64,000 nucleotides of DNA from Roseovarius sp. Pro17 (lineage in GTDB: Bacteria > Pseudomonadota > Alphaproteobacteria > Rhodobacterales > Rhodobacteraceae): contig NZ_CP141179.1 of assembly GCF_035599575.1 (NCBI RefSeq), positions 2,790,001 to 2,854,000 of the forward strand, given 5' to 3'. The position numbers and the translations under genes were made by a program. The notes beneath the pieces were generated by a model. It was not told the origin of the DNA. It ran no database searches and was given only the letters and a program-made list of their open reading frames with translations. Of this stretch, positions 62,100 through 64,000 are shown one piece after another. How positions within the stretch are numbered: position 1 is the first letter of the stretch; the number at the start of each line of letters is the position of its first letter.

Positions 62100-63620
62100 C
62101 TATTTCAGGCGCTGGCCGTTGGCGACGATGCCACCTTCTTCGGTGAACTCGATCTTGGAGGTCAGCTCATCCTCGCCCTCGCCCGGCACGGCAAAGACGC
62201 TCATCATCATGCGCATGCCCATCACCTGATCTTCGGGTACAAGGCCCATCGCCACCAGATTATCCAGCAGCGTATTGGCGCCGGTCAGCTTGAGTGCGAC
62301 GTCGCCCACGGGCTTGGGCTTGCCGTCGTAGGTCGTCATGTCGTCATTGTCGAAGGTGACGTCGCCCTGCCCCGTCAGCTCGGCGCCCGCGAGGCTAAGC
62401 TGCAGACGGTTCACTGTCAGCGCGTTCAGCTCGGCGGGGGTCTCGTCGTTCTCTTCGGCCTTGGCCATCGCCACTGGGTCAAAGATGTCGGCGAGAATGC
62501 TGGCCTTGCCATCAAGGTCCAGCGCCAGTGTGGCCGGATCGCGCGGCAGCTTGCCCTCGGGATCAAAGAGCGTCCAGATCATATCGCTCACCGTGAGATC
62601 GCCAAGCACGAAGGTCAGCCCGAAATCCTGCGGCGCGTCGCCTTTTTGCAGTGGCATGGCCAGGTCGAACTGGGCCTCTTTCATGCCCATCTCGACGGGA
62701 AAGGGCAAATTCGGCACGCTCGCCTCGATGCGCACGTCGCTTGATGTGCCGCCGTAGCTGAGCTGGCCCTCATCCATGCGCAAGTCCAGCTTGCCGCCCG
62801 AGCTGGACGAGGTGCCCTTGGTCACGCCCTCTTCGTCGGTGAATTCGAACACGCTGGCACTGGCGCCAAAAGTATACGCGGCATCCATCGCCAGACCCGC
62901 GGCAAGCGCCGCTGACATATCGTTCATGTCAGTATCTTTCGGCATCGTCATCTTGGCCGCCATGTCGAGGCTTTCAATGCTGCCGGTCATGTTGGCGCTG
63001 TTGGTGCCTTCCTCGGGATCGGAAAAGGCGAATTCATAGGTGGCGGCACCTGCGCTGATCTTTTGATCGGCAATGCGCCCGCCATCAACCGTCATTACCG
63101 TTTGCCCAGAGACATCCTGCAAGTCAAAGATAACCTTGCCGAAATCGACCGCCTCATCACCGCTGGTCATGTTGTCCATGGTCACACCGACGGCTGCGGC
63201 GGTGTAGGTATACGTCATCTCGGACGGATCGCCCGAAACGTTCATGTCCATATCGGTGGTGCGGTAGAGGAAATCGAGGCTTAGGGCATCCTCTCCGGTT
63301 GCTTTGATCGAGATCGGCATCTCTTCGGGATAGGCGACGTGCACGGTGCCGTCGCCATTGTCCTTTAGCGTGAGTTCGGGAAGGGACATCGTCATCTCGC
63401 CGCCCTCATCGGGCAGCGTCTGGGTCAACACGATGCTGGTCAGGCTAAGGCCATCCGCATTCTGCGCCTCCGTCGCCGTCACGGCAAAGCCGAAATCGGT
63501 CAAATAGGCCTGCCAGTCGGTCCAGACCTCGGCGGGCGTCACATCCGCCGAAGCGGCGGCCGTTGTCATCATCAGGGCAAGCGCGCTCGCGGTGGCTGTT
63601 TTGGTGCCGTGGGTGGTCAT
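62100..63620 (-). CDS. DUF2125 exported protein
   Basis: A 506-residue protein with a signal peptide (about residues 1-25, ending AAASA), then a long, regular beta-rich mature part rich in Asp, Thr and Met (AYPEEMPISIKATGED, FDLQDVSGQTVMTVDGG). The segment order fits DUF2125, a family in alphaproteobacteria. It is likely periplasmic, perhaps a long beta-stranded lipid-transfer-like structure, which is inference. It has its own terminator. Confidence 0.83.
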   Translation of the reverse strand: MTTHGTKTATASALALMMTTAAASADVTPAEVWTDWQAYLTDFGFAVTATEAQNADGLSLTSIVLTQTLPDEGGEMTMSLPELTLKDNGDGTVHVAYPEEMPISIKATGEDALSLDFLYRTTDMDMNVSGDPSEMTYTYTAAAVGVTMDNMTSGDEAVDFGKVIFDLQDVSGQTVMTVDGGRIADQKISAGAATYEFAFSDPEEGTNSANMTGSIESLDMAAKMTMPKDTDMNDMSAALAAGLAMDAAYTFGASASVFEFTDEEGVTKGTSSSSGGKLDLRMDEGQLSYGGTSSDVRIEASVPNLPFPVEMGMKEAQFDLAMPLQKGDAPQDFGLTFVLGDLTVSDMIWTLFDPEGKLPRDPATLALDLDGKASILADIFDPVAMAKAEENDETPAELNALTVNRLQLSLAGAELTGQGDVTFDNDDMTTYDGKPKPVGDVALKLTGANTLLDNLVAMGLVPEDQVMGMRMMMSVFAVPGEGEDELTSKIEFTEEGGIVANGQRLK

Positions 63621-63743
63621 GTCGAACCTCGTCGTTCAGGAATTTGCGCGCAGTTTCGGGGGATTGGCGGCCAGCGTCAAGTGGTGCGCTGGACGAAGGC
63701 CACGCGCGGCGATAGGCAAGGGGTCAGCAATAGGAGGCCTGCT

Positions 63744-64000
63744 ATGAATGTGTTCGGGGACATGACCGGAAAAAGCGTGCTGATCACCGGCGCCAGCCGC
63801 GGAATCGGGGCCGCTGCCGCGCAGGTATTTGCAGATGCCGGGGCGCAGCTGGTGCTGATGGCACGCCGCAAGGACGCGCTGGATCAGGTGGCTGGGCCGC
63901 TGGGCGCGCTGTCAATCGAGGGCGACGTGGCGCGCTATGGCGACATGGCGCGCGCGGTGAAGTTAGCCGAAGAGACGTTCGGCAAGTTGGACGTGCTGAT
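63744..64000 (+). CDS. Short-chain dehydrogenase/reductase (partial)
   Basis: The first 85 residues are visible; the gene runs off the right edge. It begins MNVFGDMTGKSVLITGASRG, with the NAD(P)-binding GASRGIG at about 16-22 and the residue pair ARRKDAL that follows strand 2, which favours NADP(H). GDVARYG marks the adenine pocket. TAGGAGG, nine bases upstream of ATG 63744, is a strong Shine-Dalgarno sequence. Confidence 0.88.
   Translation, partial: MNVFGDMTGKSVLITGASRGIGAAAAQVFADAGAQLVLMARRKDALDQVAGPLGALSIEGDVARYGDMARAVKLAEETFGKLDVL

Overview
The window is chromosomal DNA of a high-GC alphaproteobacterium, most likely of the Roseobacter group (Rhodobacterales). The evidence is gene content and order typical of that group: ccmA/ccmB; a yajC-secDF-Mth938-TauE run; hemD-mitofilin-hemY divergent from tsaD; a pyrB / membrane protein / dihydroorotase-like / plsY operon; and PmbA next to a CysQ-like phosphatase. 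I cannot fix the genus from sequence alone.

Layout. 1-7352 (minus strand): cytochrome c maturation, Sec accessory proteins, a cupin, a nitrilase-family amidase and a zinc alcohol dehydrogenase. 7589-12413 (plus): an agmatinase-like ureohydrolase followed by a complete polyamine-type ABC importer (binding protein, ATPase, two permeases). 12472-12547: tRNA-Thr(CGT). 12532-26104: a 13.6 kb integrated element bounded by a 16 bp direct repeat copied from the tRNA 3' end, with a P4-type tyrosine integrase at its right end. 26416-35695: a type I secretion locus (ABC ATPase, HlyD-type adaptor, a repeat-containing and a Gly/Asn/Gln-rich candidate substrate) divergent from a LuxR/CsgD-like regulator. 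35965-63620: housekeeping genes (haem, tRNA modification, peroxiredoxin, aldehyde dehydrogenase, RND efflux, molybdopterin, pyrimidine and phospholipid synthesis). A short-chain dehydrogenase runs off the right edge.

The island carries genes unlike its neighbours in composition. These are an SRAP-type peptidase with a GTG start, a zinc-ribbon protein, a lipoprotein, a tightly overlapping three-gene cassette of unknown function (16042-17210), an IS1-type transposase, a 48-residue Cys/His secreted peptide, a secreted thermonuclease, a secreted trypsin-like protease and an outer-membrane barrel protein. The integrase end is a chain of overlapping small genes with an AlpA-like regulator. Transposition and duplication scars are visible: repeated tails of one HTH gene, an IS3 orfA remnant and a duplicated ~170 bp repeat.

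The observations most worth following are the three-gene island cassette, a family of ~115 bp double-hairpin repeats between 45.7 and 49.4 kb (three copies, two of them supplying stop codons or the last codons to flanking genes), the type I secretion locus with two unusual repetitive candidate substrates, and a dihydroorotase paralogue lacking its metal-binding HxH motif.
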